Origin: Rhodobacteraceae bacterium IMCC1335
GTDB taxonomy: Bacteria > Pseudomonadota > Alphaproteobacteria > Rhodobacterales > Rhodobacteraceae
Direction: 5' to 3'
Assembly: GCA_039640495.1 (NCBI GenBank)
Contig: CP046864.1
Coordinates: forward strand, 3,583,001-3,647,000
Length of the DNA stretch: 64,000 nt
Below the pieces are notes generated by a model. It was given only the letters and a program-made list of their open reading frames with translations. It searched no databases and was not told the DNA's origin. Both the position numbers and the translations under genes were made by a program. Below are positions 19,371 to 30,268 of the stretch, piece by piece (positions within the stretch are counted from its first letter, which is position 1; every line of letters begins with the position of its first letter).

Positions 19371-19850
19371 ATGAATTTAGGATTCCACAAACATGATCAT
19401 GCTGCTTGTATCAGCGAGGGGGTGGCCCGCGCGGATGCGCTTTGTGTTGAAGAAGGCGTTCAATTCACCCCAGTGCGAAAGCGAGTGTTAGAGTTGCTCT
19501 TGCAGGCGCATCGGGCGATGGGGGCGTATCAAATACTGGATCAGTTGCGTGAAGATGGCTTTAAGCATCAGCCGCCGGTGGCCTATCGGGCGCTTGATTT
19601 TCTGGTGGCGCGCGGCTTTGCGCATAAAATTGAAAAGCTAAACGCCTTTATTGCCTGCGCGCATCTTGGCTTGCACCATTCGCCAGCGTTTTTGATCTGT
19701 CGGCGCTGCGCGTCGGTTGCCGAAACGCGCGTGGATGAAACCAACGGTCCGTTAAGCGATGTGGCGGATTCTGCAGGGTTTATAATCGAAAAAGCGGTGA
19801 TCGAAGCCGAAGGAATTTGCCCAAATTGTCTGACTGATCAACCGGAATGA
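19371..19850 (+). CDS. zur: Zur, zinc-uptake regulator (Fur family)
   Basis: Fur-family repressor of 159 residues. The DNA-binding winged helix includes FTPVRKRVLELLLQAHRAMGAYQILDQL and PPVAYRALDFLV. Structural zinc ligands are visible as CRRC near residue 106 and CPNC near the C-terminus. Regulatory His residues occur in HLGLHHSP. With zinc bound it should repress znu genes; the divergent znuA and downstream znuCB make Zur a safer call than Fur. Its stop overlaps the znuC start by 4 bases. The N-terminus (NLGFHKHDHAA) is itself His-rich. Confidence 0.92.
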   Translation: MNLGFHKHDHAACISEGVARADALCVEEGVQFTPVRKRVLELLLQAHRAMGAYQILDQLREDGFKHQPPVAYRALDFLVARGFAHKIEKLNAFIACAHLGLHHSPAFLICRRCASVAETRVDETNGPLSDVADSAGFIIEKAVIEAEGICPNCLTDQPE

Positions 19851-20653
19851 GCTTGATTACGGCAAAAAACCTGAGCGTTGCGTTGAATGGCCGAACGGTT
19901 CTGCAAAATGTTGATTTGAGCATTTCATCGGCCGAAATCCTCACTGTTATTGGCCCCAACGGGTCGGGAAAAACCACCTTGCTGCGCAGCCTTATCGGTT
20001 CAATAACCCCGCTGAAAGGCGCTTTAACCCGGCAAGCTGGCTTGCGCATCGGCTATGTGCCGCAAAAGCTTCATATCGATGCCACCCTACCGCTGACTGT
20101 CAGCCGGTTTATGGCGCTGCCACGCCGCATGCCAGCCAAAGATCTTGAGGCCGCAGCGGCGCAGGCGGGGCTGGGGCATGTTTCGCAGGTGCAGTTATCA
20201 CAGCTTTCTGGCGGACAATTTCAGCGCGTTTTACTGGCGCGCGCGCTGTTATGCCGCCCGCAGCTGTTAATTTTAGATGAACCGACGCAGGGTTTAGACC
20301 ATTCTGGAGCCGCTGCTTTTTATCGGCAAATAGAAACGGTAAGGCAAGAGACTGGCTGCGCAGTGCTGTTGGTGAGCCATGATCTGCACGTTGTGATGGC
20401 GGCCTCTGATCGGGTGATTTGTTTGAACGGGCATGTCTGCTGCCAGGGAAGCCCAGAGCAGGTGGCCTCGAGCCCTGAATATCAAACCCTCTTTGGGGCC
20501 TCAACAGATGGTGCGATGGCGCTTTACCGCCATGAGCACGATCATGATCATGACGATCACCATGATCATCATCACGATCACCCGCGCGGGCCGGCTGCGA
20601 CAGTTATAGTGCCAAAGCGTGCAGCCGATGCCAGTTCCAAAGAGCTGGGCTGA
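19847..20653 (+). CDS. znuC: ZnuC, zinc ABC transporter ATPase with His-rich tail
   Basis: ATP-binding subunit of the zinc importer, 268 residues. Walker A is GPNGSGKTT at residues 36-44, the signature is LSGGQFQRV near residue 125, and Walker B is LLILDEPTQGLD near residue 141. After the ATPase core a C-terminal tail (about residues 225-245) has ten His in seventeen residues alternating with Asp, a plausible cytoplasmic zinc-binding segment. Its stop shares one base with the znuB start (TGATG), indicating coupled translation. Confidence 0.95.
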   Translation: MSLITAKNLSVALNGRTVLQNVDLSISSAEILTVIGPNGSGKTTLLRSLIGSITPLKGALTRQAGLRIGYVPQKLHIDATLPLTVSRFMALPRRMPAKDLEAAAAQAGLGHVSQVQLSQLSGGQFQRVLLARALLCRPQLLILDEPTQGLDHSGAAAFYRQIETVRQETGCAVLLVSHDLHVVMAASDRVICLNGHVCCQGSPEQVASSPEYQTLFGASTDGAMALYRHEHDHDHDDHHDHHHDHPRGPAATVIVPKRAADASSKELG

Positions 20654-21459
20654 TGGAGATGTTTGACGCCTTTTTGGTGCGGGCGATCTTGGCGGGTGTG
20701 GCATTGGCTTTGGCGGCTGCGCCGCTTGGCTGTTTTGTGGTTTGGAGGCGAATGGCGTATTTCGGAGATGCCATCGCGCATGCCTCAATCTTGGGTGTGG
20801 CATTGGCTTTGGCGTTTGCATTGCCGGTGTTTATTGGCGTGTTGCTGATTGCGCTTGCAATGGCGCTGGCGATTTCTGCGCTGCAGGCCCGCGGTCAAAC
20901 ATTGGATACGCTGCTTGGGGTGATGGCACATTCAACGCTGGCTTTGGGCTTGGTGACGGTATCGTTTTTCTCAGATGTGCGGATCGATCTTATGGCCTAT
21001 CTTTTTGGAGATATTCTATCGGTTGCTTGGTCCGATTTTCTGTGGATAGGCCTTGGGCTTTTCCTCGTGGTGGGGTTGCTGGGGTGGCGCTGGTCGGCCT
21101 TGCTGACCTGCACTTTGAACCGCGATTTGGCGCAGGCTGAGGGGATTAACCCCAAGCGTGAGCAATTGGTATTGACCTTGGCCTTGGCCCTTATTGTGGC
21201 GCTCGGCATTCAAGTTGTCGGGGCTATCCTCATCGCGGCTTTGTTGATTATTCCAGCAGCTGCGGCGCGTAATTTTGCAAATACACCCGAAGCGATGGCG
21301 TTGATCGCGGCGGCGTTTGGTGCTTGTGCAACGCTTGGCGGTCTTGCTGCCTCATTGCATTGGGATACACCAACCGGCCCCAGCATTATTTGCTGCGCGG
21401 CGGCGCTGTTCTTTACATCAACGTTGCTGGGCGCGCTGCGCGGGCGTGATTTGTCTTAA
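20653..21459 (+). CDS. znuB: ZnuB, zinc ABC transporter permease
   Basis: ABC-3 family inner-membrane permease, 268 residues, with about eight hydrophobic helices and the family segments WRRMAYFGDAIAHASILGVAL and AEGINPKREQLVL. It forms the channel for zinc delivered by ZnuA and powered by ZnuC. It is the last gene of zur-znuC-znuB and is followed by a convergent DUF1467 gene 21 bases away. Confidence 0.95.
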   Translation: MEMFDAFLVRAILAGVALALAAAPLGCFVVWRRMAYFGDAIAHASILGVALALAFALPVFIGVLLIALAMALAISALQARGQTLDTLLGVMAHSTLALGLVTVSFFSDVRIDLMAYLFGDILSVAWSDFLWIGLGLFLVVGLLGWRWSALLTCTLNRDLAQAEGINPKREQLVLTLALALIVALGIQVVGAILIAALLIIPAAAARNFANTPEAMALIAAAFGACATLGGLAASLHWDTPTGPSIICCAAALFFTSTLLGALRGRDLS

Positions 21460-21480
21460 GTAACGCCGCGCATCGCGCTG

Positions 21481-21780
21481 CTATTGATCCGCAGGGCTTT
21501 CATTTGTTGCGGCAGGGCCCATCCGGTTGAACACATCTAGATCGCGGATAGTGATCGCACCCGATAAGATGATCGATGTAATCACGGCCCAAAGCACCGC
21601 AGCGATCGCTGTGGTAATCCAAGCCTTCTTTTTCAAATTGTGATCTTCAGGCGCTCCGGCATGCGTGCCAGGCACGACCGAGCCGACATCGCCCTGCGTT
21701 TTGAGACGGATGGGGATTACAACCAGAAAGGTTAAAAACCACAGAACGGCAAAGAGAACCAGCGCAGAGGTTATGGACAT
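21481..21780 (-). CDS. DUF1467 family membrane protein
   Basis: 99-residue protein with two predicted membrane helices (about residues 4-22 and 52-74) joined by a loop containing LKTQGDVGSVVPGTHAGAPE, which is the DUF1467 hallmark. The function of the family is unknown. It lies 17 bases downstream of the methylmalonyl-CoA epimerase gene on the same strand, an arrangement common in alphaproteobacteria, and is likely co-transcribed with it. Confidence 0.88.
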   Translation of the reverse strand: MSITSALVLFAVLWFLTFLVVIPIRLKTQGDVGSVVPGTHAGAPEDHNLKKKAWITTAIAAVLWAVITSIILSGAITIRDLDVFNRMGPAATNESPADQ

Positions 21781-21797
21781 GTTCGCTTTTCTCCTCG

Positions 21798-22202
21798 CTA
21801 CACTTGTTCAAGTTCAATCAAGGTGCCGTTGAAGTCCTTGGGATGTAAAAACAGCACAGGTTTTCCATGCGCGCCGATTTTTGGCTCACCATTGCCTAAA
21901 ACCCGGGCGCCAGCCTCAAGAAGTTGGTCGCGGGCTTGCGTAATATCGCCGACCTCATAACAGATATGGTGGATGCCACCGCTTGGGTTTTTATCAAGAA
22001 AGCTTTGGATCGGGCTGGTTTCTCCCAAAGGATAAAGCAGTTCAATCTTGGTGTTCGGCAGCGTGATGAATACCACGGTGACGCCATGATCAGGCTCATC
22101 TTGGGCGGGGCCAACCTCAGCCCCCAAGGTGCTGCGATATTGCTCTGCAGCGCGTTCTAAGTCGGGGACGGCGATGGCCACATGATTGAGGCGTCCGATC
22201 AT
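21798..22202 (-). CDS. mce: methylmalonyl-CoA epimerase
   Basis: 134-residue VOC-fold metalloenzyme interconverting (2R)- and (2S)-methylmalonyl-CoA in propionyl-CoA catabolism. Metal ligands are visible in the expected places: His in MIGRLNHVAIAV, His in GGIHHICYEV, and Glu in GTLIELEQV at the C-terminus. The length is typical. It heads a two-gene unit with the DUF1467 gene. Confidence 0.92.
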   Translation of the reverse strand: MIGRLNHVAIAVPDLERAAEQYRSTLGAEVGPAQDEPDHGVTVVFITLPNTKIELLYPLGETSPIQSFLDKNPSGGIHHICYEVGDITQARDQLLEAGARVLGNGEPKIGAHGKPVLFLHPKDFNGTLIELEQV

Positions 22203-22340
22203 CTGAGCTCTCCTATCGATTGCGCAACGTTATGCGCTCAGAGTGGCGGCGGTGCAAGAGCCGCCCGCGCGATCTGGCTTGAATTAACCGCTTATTAGCC
22301 ACCCTGAGGCAGGATGGTTTCAGAATCGCAGGAGGCGCGC

Positions 22341-23021
22341 ATGAATTCATTGGATCTGGTAGAACTGACGCCAATGGGGCGCAACACCCGACCCTTGATC
22401 GGAAAAACAGTTCTGATTGTCGAAGATAGCCGTTTTATCTGTGAAGCGGCGCGTTTGATGTGTTTGCACAGCGGTGCCCGATTGCGCCGCGCGGATAGTT
22501 TGGCGGCGGCGCGCCGGCATTTGAACGTTTACTTCCCCACAATCGTCATTATCGACGTTGGTTTGCCGGATGGATCCGGCCTTCAGTTGATATCAGAATT
22601 GGCGGGCGCATCTCCGCGCATTTCTGTGATTTTGGGCACCAGCGGGGATGATCTGATGCATGATCAAAGCTTGAAAGTGGGCGCGGATGGATTTCTTGCA
22701 AAACCTTTTGAAAACCTCTCTTGCTTTCAATCAACGATTTTGCAGCTTTTGCCCGTCGAACAAAAACCCAAAGGTCCGATTGTTTTGCAAGATGCGCCGG
22801 TCATACCTGATTTGATTACGTTTCGCGATGATTTGGTGCAGGCGCTGATCAGCTTGAAAGATTATCCCTCCGCCAAGGAAGAAGGCTTTATTCGCAGTTT
22901 TTTGGCGGGGGTGTGCGCGGCCAGTGGCGATGATTATATGCAAGAGGCCATAAAAACCGGCGATATTGATCAGCTCTGCGCGAAAATTGAACACCGCATT
23001 GGCCAGATCGCAATTCTGTAA
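22341..23021 (+). CDS. response regulator receiver protein with unknown C-terminal domain
   Basis: 226 residues. The receiver domain spans about residues 20-145, with acidic pair ED at 28-29 and the phospho-acceptor D72 in VIIDVGLPDGSG; the conserved Lys is in FLAKPFE. The C-terminal 75 residues form a helical region without a DNA-binding or enzymatic signature. The ATG at 22341 is chosen because AGGAGG lies at 22330-22335. No cognate kinase is adjacent, so it is an orphan regulator whose output is unclear. Confidence 0.82.
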   Translation: MNSLDLVELTPMGRNTRPLIGKTVLIVEDSRFICEAARLMCLHSGARLRRADSLAAARRHLNVYFPTIVIIDVGLPDGSGLQLISELAGASPRISVILGTSGDDLMHDQSLKVGADGFLAKPFENLSCFQSTILQLLPVEQKPKGPIVLQDAPVIPDLITFRDDLVQALISLKDYPSAKEEGFIRSFLAGVCAASGDDYMQEAIKTGDIDQLCAKIEHRIGQIAIL

Positions 23022-23071
23022 TCCATGAGGGGTAAAATCGCGCGCTGCACATTGATCAGGCTTCTGCCGCT

Positions 23072-24847
23072 TTAGTCTTGCGGGATGACCCGCAGGTTCA
23101 GCTCCATCAATTGATCCGCCATCGGCTGACTTGGCGCGTCCATCATAAGATCCTCGGCGCGTTGGTTCATGGGGAACATGATCACTTCGCGGATATTTGC
23201 CTCATCGGCCAGCAGCATCACGATACGATCAATCCCGGCGGCGCATCCACCATGCGGCGGTGCGCCAAATTGAAACGCGTTGACCATGCCGCCAAATCTT
23301 TTGCGCACTTCGCTTTCATCATAGCCAGCGATTTCAAAGGCTTTGAACATGATTTCGGGTTTGTGGTTGCGGATCGCGCCAGAAACCAATTCATATCCGT
23401 TGCAAGATAAATCATATTGGTAGCCCAAAACTGCAATAGGATCACCCTCAAGCGCTTCCATACCGCCTTGCGGCATCGAAAACGGATTATGTTCAAAATC
23501 TATTTTACCGGTTTCCGTATCTTGTTCATAAATCGGAAAATCAACAATCCAAGCGAAGGCAAAACGATTTTCATCGGTTAGATTAAGCTCTTCGCCAATC
23601 ACGTTGCGGGCGCGGCCTGCAACGGCCTCGAAGGTTTTGGGTTTCCCGCCCAAGAAAAACGCAGCATCTCCTACGTCCAGGCCAAGCTGCTGCCGGATCG
23701 CTTCTGTGCGCTCTGGCCCGATATTTTTGGCCAAAGGCCCCGCCGCTTCCATGCCGTTTTCGCCGCTGCGCCAGAAAATATAGCCCATACCGGGCAAGCC
23801 TTCTTTTTGCGCAAACGCGTTCATCCGGTCGCAAAACTTGCGGCTGCCGCCCCCGGGCGCGGGGATGGCGCGAATTTCGGTGCCCTCTTGTTCCAATAAA
23901 TTTGCAAAAATTGCAAAGCCCGACCCGCGAAAATGATCAGAAACGCGCTGCATTTTGATCGGGTTGCGCAGATCTGGCTTGTCCGAACCGTACCAAAGCG
24001 CTGCATCGCGATAGGAGATTTGCGGCCACTCGGTATCGACTGTCCGCCCGCCGCCAAAATCTTCAAAAACCGAACGTAAAACGGGTTGAATCGTGTCGAA
24101 CACATCCTGTTGCGTGACAAATGACATCTCAAGATCAAGCTGATAAAAATCAGTTGGAGAGCGATCCGCGCGCGGATCTTCATCGCGAAAGCAGGGGGCA
24201 ATTTGAAAATATTTGTCAAAGCCCGAAACCATGATCAGCTGTTTGAACTGTTGAGGCGCCTGCGGCAATGCATAGAACTTGCCCGGATGCAGCCGGCTTG
24301 GCACCAGAAAATCGCGCGCGCCTTCCGGGCTTGAGGCTGTGATGATCGGAGTTTGATATTCGCGGAAATTGCGGTCCCACATTTTGCGTCGGATGCTGGC
24401 CACGACGTCTGAGCGCAGCTTCATAGTGTCCTGCAACTTTTGGCGGCGCAGATCCAAATAGCGGTAGCGCAGGCGGGTTTCTTCAGGATAGTCTTGCTCG
24501 CCAAAGACCATAAGCGGCAGCTCTTCAGCTTGCCCCAAAACTTCCAGATCGCGAATAAATACCTCAACCTCACCCGTGGGGATTTTGACGTTGATCAGGC
24601 TTTCATCGCGCAGTATGACATTGCCATCAATGCGGATACACCATTCGCTGCGCAGCTTTTCAATTTCTGCAAAGACGGGGCTGTCCGGATCCGCCATCAC
24701 CTGCGTGATGCCATAATGATCGCGCAGATCGATAAACAACAATCCTCCATGATCACGCACGCGATGCACCCAGCCTGAAAGACGCACGGTCTCTCCGACA
24801 TTTGATTTATTGAGGTCTGCGCATGTATGGCTGCGATAGGCGTGCAT
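23072..24847 (-). CDS. aspS: aspartyl-tRNA synthetase
   Basis: Class IIb aminoacyl-tRNA synthetase of the long bacterial type with GAD insertion, 591 residues. Seen features are the N-terminal OB-fold ([15 protein letters not shown]), motif 2 ([19 protein letters not shown]) and motif 3 ([18 protein letters not shown]). The start at 24847 (MHAYRSHTC) is preferred over an upstream TTG because GGAAAGG precedes it and it matches family N-termini. Alphaproteobacteria often use a non-discriminating form; that cannot be decided here. Confidence 0.96.
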   Translation of the reverse strand: MHAYRSHTCADLNKSNVGETVRLSGWVHRVRDHGGLLFIDLRDHYGITQVMADPDSPVFAEIEKLRSEWCIRIDGNVILRDESLINVKIPTGEVEVFIRDLEVLGQAEELPLMVFGEQDYPEETRLRYRYLDLRRQKLQDTMKLRSDVVASIRRKMWDRNFREYQTPIITASSPEGARDFLVPSRLHPGKFYALPQAPQQFKQLIMVSGFDKYFQIAPCFRDEDPRADRSPTDFYQLDLEMSFVTQQDVFDTIQPVLRSVFEDFGGGRTVDTEWPQISYRDAALWYGSDKPDLRNPIKMQRVSDHFRGSGFAIFANLLEQEGTEIRAIPAPGGGSRKFCDRMNAFAQKEGLPGMGYIFWRSGENGMEAAGPLAKNIGPERTEAIRQQLGLDVGDAAFFLGGKPKTFEAVAGRARNVIGEELNLTDENRFAFAWIVDFPIYEQDTETGKIDFEHNPFSMPQGGMEALEGDPIAVLGYQYDLSCNGYELVSGAIRNHKPEIMFKAFEIAGYDESEVRKRFGGMVNAFQFGAPPHGGCAAGIDRIVMLLADEANIREVIMFPMNQRAEDLMMDAPSQPMADQLMELNLRVIPQD

Positions 24848-24915
24848 GGCTTTGGCCTTTCCAAGCAAAGATCAATGTTTGTGCCGATACACAGGGTTGT
24901 GGGGCTGATGTCAAG

Positions 24916-25563
24916 TCATCCCAGAAGCAGTTTGCCCTTGATTTCGCCTCTCAGCGCGTTGCCAAGCCAAAACGACTGGCAATTTTCCAAATCTCTAGCG
25001 GTGATTATTTTTGCCCGCACTTGACGTTTTGCCAGTTTGCGGGCTCGTAACACGCCGGGCAAGCATCCGCTGCTGATTGGCGGCGTCACCCATTCTCCGG
25101 TTTTTAGCTGCAGAAAAATATTGGTTATCGTGCCCTCACAGAGGTGATTTTTTTCGTTGAAAAAGATCATTTCATCGATATCGGGTGGCAGCGCAGCGCG
25201 AGCGTCATCATAGATCTGGCGTTGGGTGGTTTTATGGCGCAGCCAGGGATCATAGGACGTTAACCGCTGCGGACTTATGGCAACCTGCCATTCGGGCTGC
25301 GTGGGAGCAAGCGGCGCCTGTGTTATTTCAACGGCCCCAGCTTGGTCGATAGTGAGCCGGCATCGCAAGACTTTGGTGGTTTTGATCGTTTGAATTTTTT
25401 CGGTGATAAAGCCGCGCTGGAATACAAACCCCAATTTTTGCGCGCTTAGGCACATGCGGTCTAAATGCCGCTTTATATCAACCGCTCCGAGCTGCGGATC
25501 AATCCGCAGGGTTTCAATCAAACGGCAGTTTTTTGGAATGCGGTTGCGAAGCGGGCTTTCCAC
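24916..25563 (-). CDS. pabC: aminodeoxychorismate lyase-like (class IV aminotransferase fold)
   Basis: 215-residue PLP enzyme of the branched-chain aminotransferase/ADC lyase family, expected to release pyruvate from 4-amino-4-deoxychorismate to give p-aminobenzoate for folate. The PLP Lys is likely in the WLRHKTTQRQIYDD segment, and NEKNHLCEGTITNIF is the cofactor-loop signature. The N-terminus overlaps the end of pabB by 46 bases in another frame. The ATG at 25563 gives the MESPLR start typical of Rhodobacterales homologues. Confidence 0.85.
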   Translation of the reverse strand: MESPLRNRIPKNCRLIETLRIDPQLGAVDIKRHLDRMCLSAQKLGFVFQRGFITEKIQTIKTTKVLRCRLTIDQAGAVEITQAPLAPTQPEWQVAISPQRLTSYDPWLRHKTTQRQIYDDARAALPPDIDEMIFFNEKNHLCEGTITNIFLQLKTGEWVTPPISSGCLPGVLRARKLAKRQVRAKIITARDLENCQSFWLGNALRGEIKGKLLLG

Positions 25564-26651
25564 AGAGCTTCCTCATATTCTGAGGCGGCATCGCTGTCAT
25601 AGACTACGCCGCCGCCAACGTTTAATCGAACGCTTTGGTTATCGATCATCAGGCTGCGGATCGCAACATTGAACTCAGAGCTGCCATCCGGCGCGGCCCA
25701 GCCGATCGTACCACAATAAATTTCACGCGGCTCGGGCTCCAAATCACGCAAAATTTGCATCGCCCGCAATTTTGGAGCACCGGTGATAGAGCCACAGGGA
25801 AACAGCGCTTTGAAAATATCAGACAGCGTTTGGCCTCTGCGCAATTGACCCAATACTTGCGAGGTCATCTGATGGACGGTTGCATAGGTTTCCACGCGAT
25901 AAAGCGAGGGCACTTTCACGGATCCTGCTTCGCAAATGCGCGAAATATCATTGCGCAGAAGATCTACTATCATCAGGTTTTCTGCGCGATTTTTCGGGTC
26001 TGATTGCAGGTAGTCTAGCCGTTTCTGGTCTTCAGGTTTCGTGATGCCGCGCGGCTGTGTGCCTTTCATCGGGCGGGTTTCGATCTGCCCGGACGCATCT
26101 GTGCGAAAAAACAATTCTGGAGATCGCGATATGATCGCCCTGCCATCTTCTTGTTCGACCAAGGCGCCATGTTTTACCGCCTGGTAAGCGCTGAGATCGT
26201 CAAACAAACGTTCAACCGATCCTTGGAATTCCGCCGTTAGCCCGAAGGTAAGATTGGCCTGATAAATATCCCCCGCAGCGATATAACGTTGGACGGTGGT
26301 AAAGGCCTTTTCGTATTCGTCAAACCGCCATTGCGGCGTAAAGGCGCTAAGCTGCGCTGCCCGGTGGGCTGCGGTTGAGAGGGGTGGCCGCGCTGTTGGG
26401 CCTTTGTAAACGCCAAAACATAGTAAAGGCCATTGCCGCGTTTCCGGCATTGCCGCGTTGAGGCGCGGCTCAAGCGCATAGCCCATCTCATAGCTGGCAT
26501 AGCCCGCGATCCAATGCCCCTCTGAAAGCGCGGCATCCAAAGCTATCAGGGCGTTTGGTAGGGCTGAGGGGGTGGCAGCACAAATCACCCTGACCGGGTG
26601 GTCAAAACTGCGCGGTTGTTGCGCATCATCTGTGTCAAACCGAATCTTCAT
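25518..26651 (-). CDS. pabB: aminodeoxychorismate synthase component I
   Basis: Chorismate-binding enzyme of 377 residues that aminates chorismate to aminodeoxychorismate using ammonia from a PabA glutaminase. C-terminal family motifs are clear: KGTQPRGI, DLLRNDISRICEAGSVKVP, FPCGSITGAPKLRAMQIL and GTIGWAAPDGSSEFNVAIR. The start at 26651 (MKIRFDTDD) is chosen because the longer open frame upstream has no homologous character. The gene overlaps pabC, so the two are coupled. No pabA lies in the window. Confidence 0.9.
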   Translation of the reverse strand: MKIRFDTDDAQQPRSFDHPVRVICAATPSALPNALIALDAALSEGHWIAGYASYEMGYALEPRLNAAMPETRQWPLLCFGVYKGPTARPPLSTAAHRAAQLSAFTPQWRFDEYEKAFTTVQRYIAAGDIYQANLTFGLTAEFQGSVERLFDDLSAYQAVKHGALVEQEDGRAIISRSPELFFRTDASGQIETRPMKGTQPRGITKPEDQKRLDYLQSDPKNRAENLMIVDLLRNDISRICEAGSVKVPSLYRVETYATVHQMTSQVLGQLRRGQTLSDIFKALFPCGSITGAPKLRAMQILRDLEPEPREIYCGTIGWAAPDGSSEFNVAIRSLMIDNQSVRLNVGGGVVYDSDAASEYEEALWKARFATAFQKTAV

Positions 26652-26843
26652 GTCACGTCCGCTGCCATTCTCACGTCTCTCATAGGACGAGTTTACCGAA
26701 GAGGACAGACACTTATACCGCAAATAATCGTATTTTTGCCTAGGCACTTGCACCTTGCAGCGTGATCACTATAACCCACAACAATTTGCCGCGCTTTGCA
26801 TGGCAGCGCGCGGCTGTTTCGCCGCTTTATCAAAGGTTTTATA

Positions 26844-29800
26844 ATGCCCAAAAGAACCGATATTTCATCGATCATGATCATCGGAGCCGGTCCTATTGTT
26901 ATCGGACAAGCTTGTGAATTTGACTATTCAGGGACGCAGGCCTGCAAAGCGTTGCGAGAAGAAGGGTATCGGGTGATTTTGGTCAATTCCAACCCGGCCA
27001 CGATTATGACCGATCCGGGTTTGGCGGATGCCACGTATATCGAACCGATCACCCCCGATGTGGTTGCCAAGATTATTGAAAAAGAACGCCCCGACGCATT
27101 ATTGCCCACGATGGGTGGACAGACTGCGTTGAACACATCTTTGGCGCTAGAGGAAATGGGCGTTTTAGACAAATTCAACGTTGAAATGATCGGCGCGAAG
27201 CGTGATGCGATTGAAATGGCTGAAGATCGTAAATTATTTCGCGAAGCGATGGATCGGTTGGGGATCGAAAACCCCAAAGCCACGATTATTACCGCGCCGA
27301 AAGATGCCGAAGGTAAAACGGATTTGAACGCCGGCGTTCGCATGGCCAATGAGGCCTTGGATGAAATCGGATTGCCCGCGATCATTCGCCCAGCCTTTAC
27401 GTTGGGCGGAACAGGCGGCGGCGTGGCCTATAATCGCGATGATTTTGAATATTATTGCCGCACGGGTATGGATGCTTCGCCGGTGAACCAGATTTTGGTG
27501 GATGAATCGCTTCTGGGTTGGAAAGAATATGAAATGGAAGTGGTGCGCGACGCCGCGGATAACGCCATTATCGTCTGTTCGATTGAAAATGTGGATCCGA
27601 TGGGCGTGCATACGGGCGATTCGATCACCGTCGCGCCAGCGCTGACATTGACGGATAAAGAATATCAAATCATGCGCAACCATTCGATCGCCGTGTTACG
27701 CGAAATCGGCGTGGAGACTGGGGGCTCGAACGTGCAATGGGCGATCAATCCCGAAGATGGGCGTATGGTGGTGATTGAAATGAACCCGCGCGTGTCGCGC
27801 TCTTCTGCGCTGGCCTCTAAAGCAACCGGGTTCCCCATTGCAAAAATTGCCGCCAAACTGGCCATTGGCTATACGCTGGACGAGCTGGACAATGATATCA
27901 CCCGGGTAACACCTGCAAGCTTTGAGCCGACAATCGATTACGTTGTAACCAAAATTCCACGTTTTGCCTTTGAGAAATTTCCCAACTCGCAGCCCGAGCT
28001 GACCACGGCGATGAAATCTGTCGGCGAAGCGATGGCAATCGGCCGCACGATTCATGAATCGTTGCAAAAAGCCTTGGCGTCTATGGAAACCGGTCTGACC
28101 GGTTTTGATGAGGTTGAGATCGAAGGGGCGCCTGAAAAAGCTGCGGTTGTGCGCGCGATCAGTTTGCAAACGCCGGATCGGATGCGCACGATTGCGCAAG
28201 CGATGCGCCATGGGCTGAGCGATGATGAAATCTTTGCCGTCACCAAATTTGATCCCTGGTTTTTGGCCCGGATCCGCGAAATCGTTGATATGGAAGAGGC
28301 CGTGAAGACAAATGGGCTTCCGCAAAATGCAGAGGCTCTGCGCGAGTTGAAAATGTTCGGCTTTACCGATGCCCGTCTTGCCCATTTGACGGGGAAGAGC
28401 GAAACCGCAATACGCCAGCTGCGCCACGCTAAGGGTGTGACGGCGGTGTTCAAGCGGATTGATACCTGCGCGGCTGAATTTGAAGCTCAAACCCCTTATA
28501 TGTATTCCACCTATGAAACCCCGATGATGGGCGATGTGGAATGTGAAGCGCGCCCGACCGAGGCGTCAAAAGTTGTTATTTTGGGCGGTGGCCCAAACCG
28601 TATTGGGCAGGGAATCGAATTTGATTACTGCTGTTGTCATGCTTGCTTTGCACTGACCGATGCGGGCTATGAAACCATCATGGTGAATTGTAATCCTGAA
28701 ACGGTTTCTACTGATTATGATACCTCAGACCGGCTATATTTTGAGCCGCTTACATTCGAACATGTGATGGAAATTCTGCGGGTTGAGCAAGAAATGGGCA
28801 CTTTGCACGGGGTGATCGTGCAGTTTGGCGGGCAAACCCCGTTAAAATTGGCCAAAGCGCTGGACGCTGAGGGTATTCCAATTTTGGGCACCACGCCGGA
28901 TGCGATTGATTTGGCCGAAGATCGCGAGCGGTTTCAAAAACTGGTGCAAGATCTGGGGCTAAAGCAACCCAAGAATGGCATCGCCAGCACGAATGAACAG
29001 GCGATTGAAATTGCCCAAGGGCTGGGGTTTCCTTTGGTGATCCGTCCGTCTTACGTGCTGGGCGGCCGGGCGATGGAAATCGTGCGCGATATGGGTCAAT
29101 TGGAACGTTATATCAAAGATGCGGTTGAGGTCTCTGGGGATAGCCCTGTTTTGCTTGACAGTTATTTGGCGGGCGCCGTTGAATGTGATGTGGATGCGCT
29201 TTGTGACGGCACTACCGTGCATGTCGCGGGCATTATGCAGCATATCGAAGAAGCCGGCGTGCATTCAGGTGACAGCGCCTGCTCTTTGCCGCCCTATTCT
29301 CTTTCTTCTGAGATTATTGAGGAATTGAAAAGGCAAACGCAGGCCTTGGCTCTGGCGCTGGGTGTTGTGGGGCTGATGAACATTCAATTCGCGGTGAAAG
29401 ATGGCGAGATTTATTTGATTGAAGTCAATCCGCGCGCCAGCCGCACTGTGCCATTTGTGGCCAAAGCCACCGATAGCGCCATTGCCTCGATTGCGGCGCG
29501 TCTGATGGCGGGGGAGCCGATGGAAAACTTTCCACTGCGCGCGCCCTACGGCGAAGCCTCTTATGAACAATCGGTGCCGATCGCTGATCCAATGACCTTG
29601 GCCGATCCCGATATGCCCTGGTATAGCGTAAAAGAAGCGGTGATGCCGTTTGCGCGCTTCCCGGGTGTAGATACAATTTTGGGGCCTGAAATGCGCTCGA
29701 CTGGCGAGGTGATGGGCTGGGATCAAAGTTTTGCAAGGGCATTTTTAAAGGCACAGATGGGCGCTGGTATGGATTTACCACGGCCCAAGCCAGGGAAAGA

Positions 29801-30188
29801 CACGCGCGTGTTTATATCGATCAAAGATGCAGATAAAACCGAACAGATGGTGGAAACTGCGCAGATCTTGGTTGGGCTTGGCTTCGCTTTGGTCGCCACG
29901 CGGGGCACCGCGGCCTTCCTATCGGAGCATAAGATCAACTGCGATGTTGTGAATAAGATGTATGAGGGCCGCCCGAATATCGTTGATATGCTGAAAAATG
30001 AAGAGATTTCTTTGGTGATGAACACAACCGAAGGGGCGCAAGCTGTGGAGGATAGCCGTGATATCCGTGCGGTCGCGCTTTTCGATAAAATTCCCTATTA
30101 CACCACAGCTGCGGCCTCTTATGCGGCGGCGCTGGCGATGCAAGCGCGCGAAGAAGGCGCATTAAACGTCAAATCTTTGCAAGGCTAA
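26844..30188 (+). CDS. carB: carbamoyl-phosphate synthase large subunit
   Basis: 1114-residue synthetase making carbamoyl phosphate for pyrimidines and arginine. Two homologous ATP-grasp halves are visible. The first starts [19 protein letters not shown], with FTLGGTGGG near residue 185; the second starts [19 protein letters not shown], with [11 protein letters not shown] near residue 740. The C-terminal MGS-like allosteric domain occupies the last 140 residues ([13 protein letters not shown]). The ATG at 26844 is the conserved start MPKRTDI. The small subunit carA is not adjacent. Confidence 0.97.
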   Translation: MPKRTDISSIMIIGAGPIVIGQACEFDYSGTQACKALREEGYRVILVNSNPATIMTDPGLADATYIEPITPDVVAKIIEKERPDALLPTMGGQTALNTSLALEEMGVLDKFNVEMIGAKRDAIEMAEDRKLFREAMDRLGIENPKATIITAPKDAEGKTDLNAGVRMANEALDEIGLPAIIRPAFTLGGTGGGVAYNRDDFEYYCRTGMDASPVNQILVDESLLGWKEYEMEVVRDAADNAIIVCSIENVDPMGVHTGDSITVAPALTLTDKEYQIMRNHSIAVLREIGVETGGSNVQWAINPEDGRMVVIEMNPRVSRSSALASKATGFPIAKIAAKLAIGYTLDELDNDITRVTPASFEPTIDYVVTKIPRFAFEKFPNSQPELTTAMKSVGEAMAIGRTIHESLQKALASMETGLTGFDEVEIEGAPEKAAVVRAISLQTPDRMRTIAQAMRHGLSDDEIFAVTKFDPWFLARIREIVDMEEAVKTNGLPQNAEALRELKMFGFTDARLAHLTGKSETAIRQLRHAKGVTAVFKRIDTCAAEFEAQTPYMYSTYETPMMGDVECEARPTEASKVVILGGGPNRIGQGIEFDYCCCHACFALTDAGYETIMVNCNPETVSTDYDTSDRLYFEPLTFEHVMEILRVEQEMGTLHGVIVQFGGQTPLKLAKALDAEGIPILGTTPDAIDLAEDRERFQKLVQDLGLKQPKNGIASTNEQAIEIAQGLGFPLVIRPSYVLGGRAMEIVRDMGQLERYIKDAVEVSGDSPVLLDSYLAGAVECDVDALCDGTTVHVAGIMQHIEEAGVHSGDSACSLPPYSLSSEIIEELKRQTQALALALGVVGLMNIQFAVKDGEIYLIEVNPRASRTVPFVAKATDSAIASIAARLMAGEPMENFPLRAPYGEASYEQSVPIADPMTLADPDMPWYSVKEAVMPFARFPGVDTILGPEMRSTGEVMGWDQSFARAFLKAQMGAGMDLPRPKPGKDTRVFISIKDADKTEQMVETAQILVGLGFALVATRGTAAFLSEHKINCDVVNKMYEGRPNIVDMLKNEEISLVMNTTEGAQAVEDSRDIRAVALFDKIPYYTTAAASYAAALAMQAREEGALNVKSLQG

Positions 30189-30268
30189 GCGGGCGCAATT
30201 TTCCCAGAGCGCGGGTATGCGCGGCCAAATTGGCTTGGGGGCAGCCTGCGCGTTACGCCCGGTTTGGA

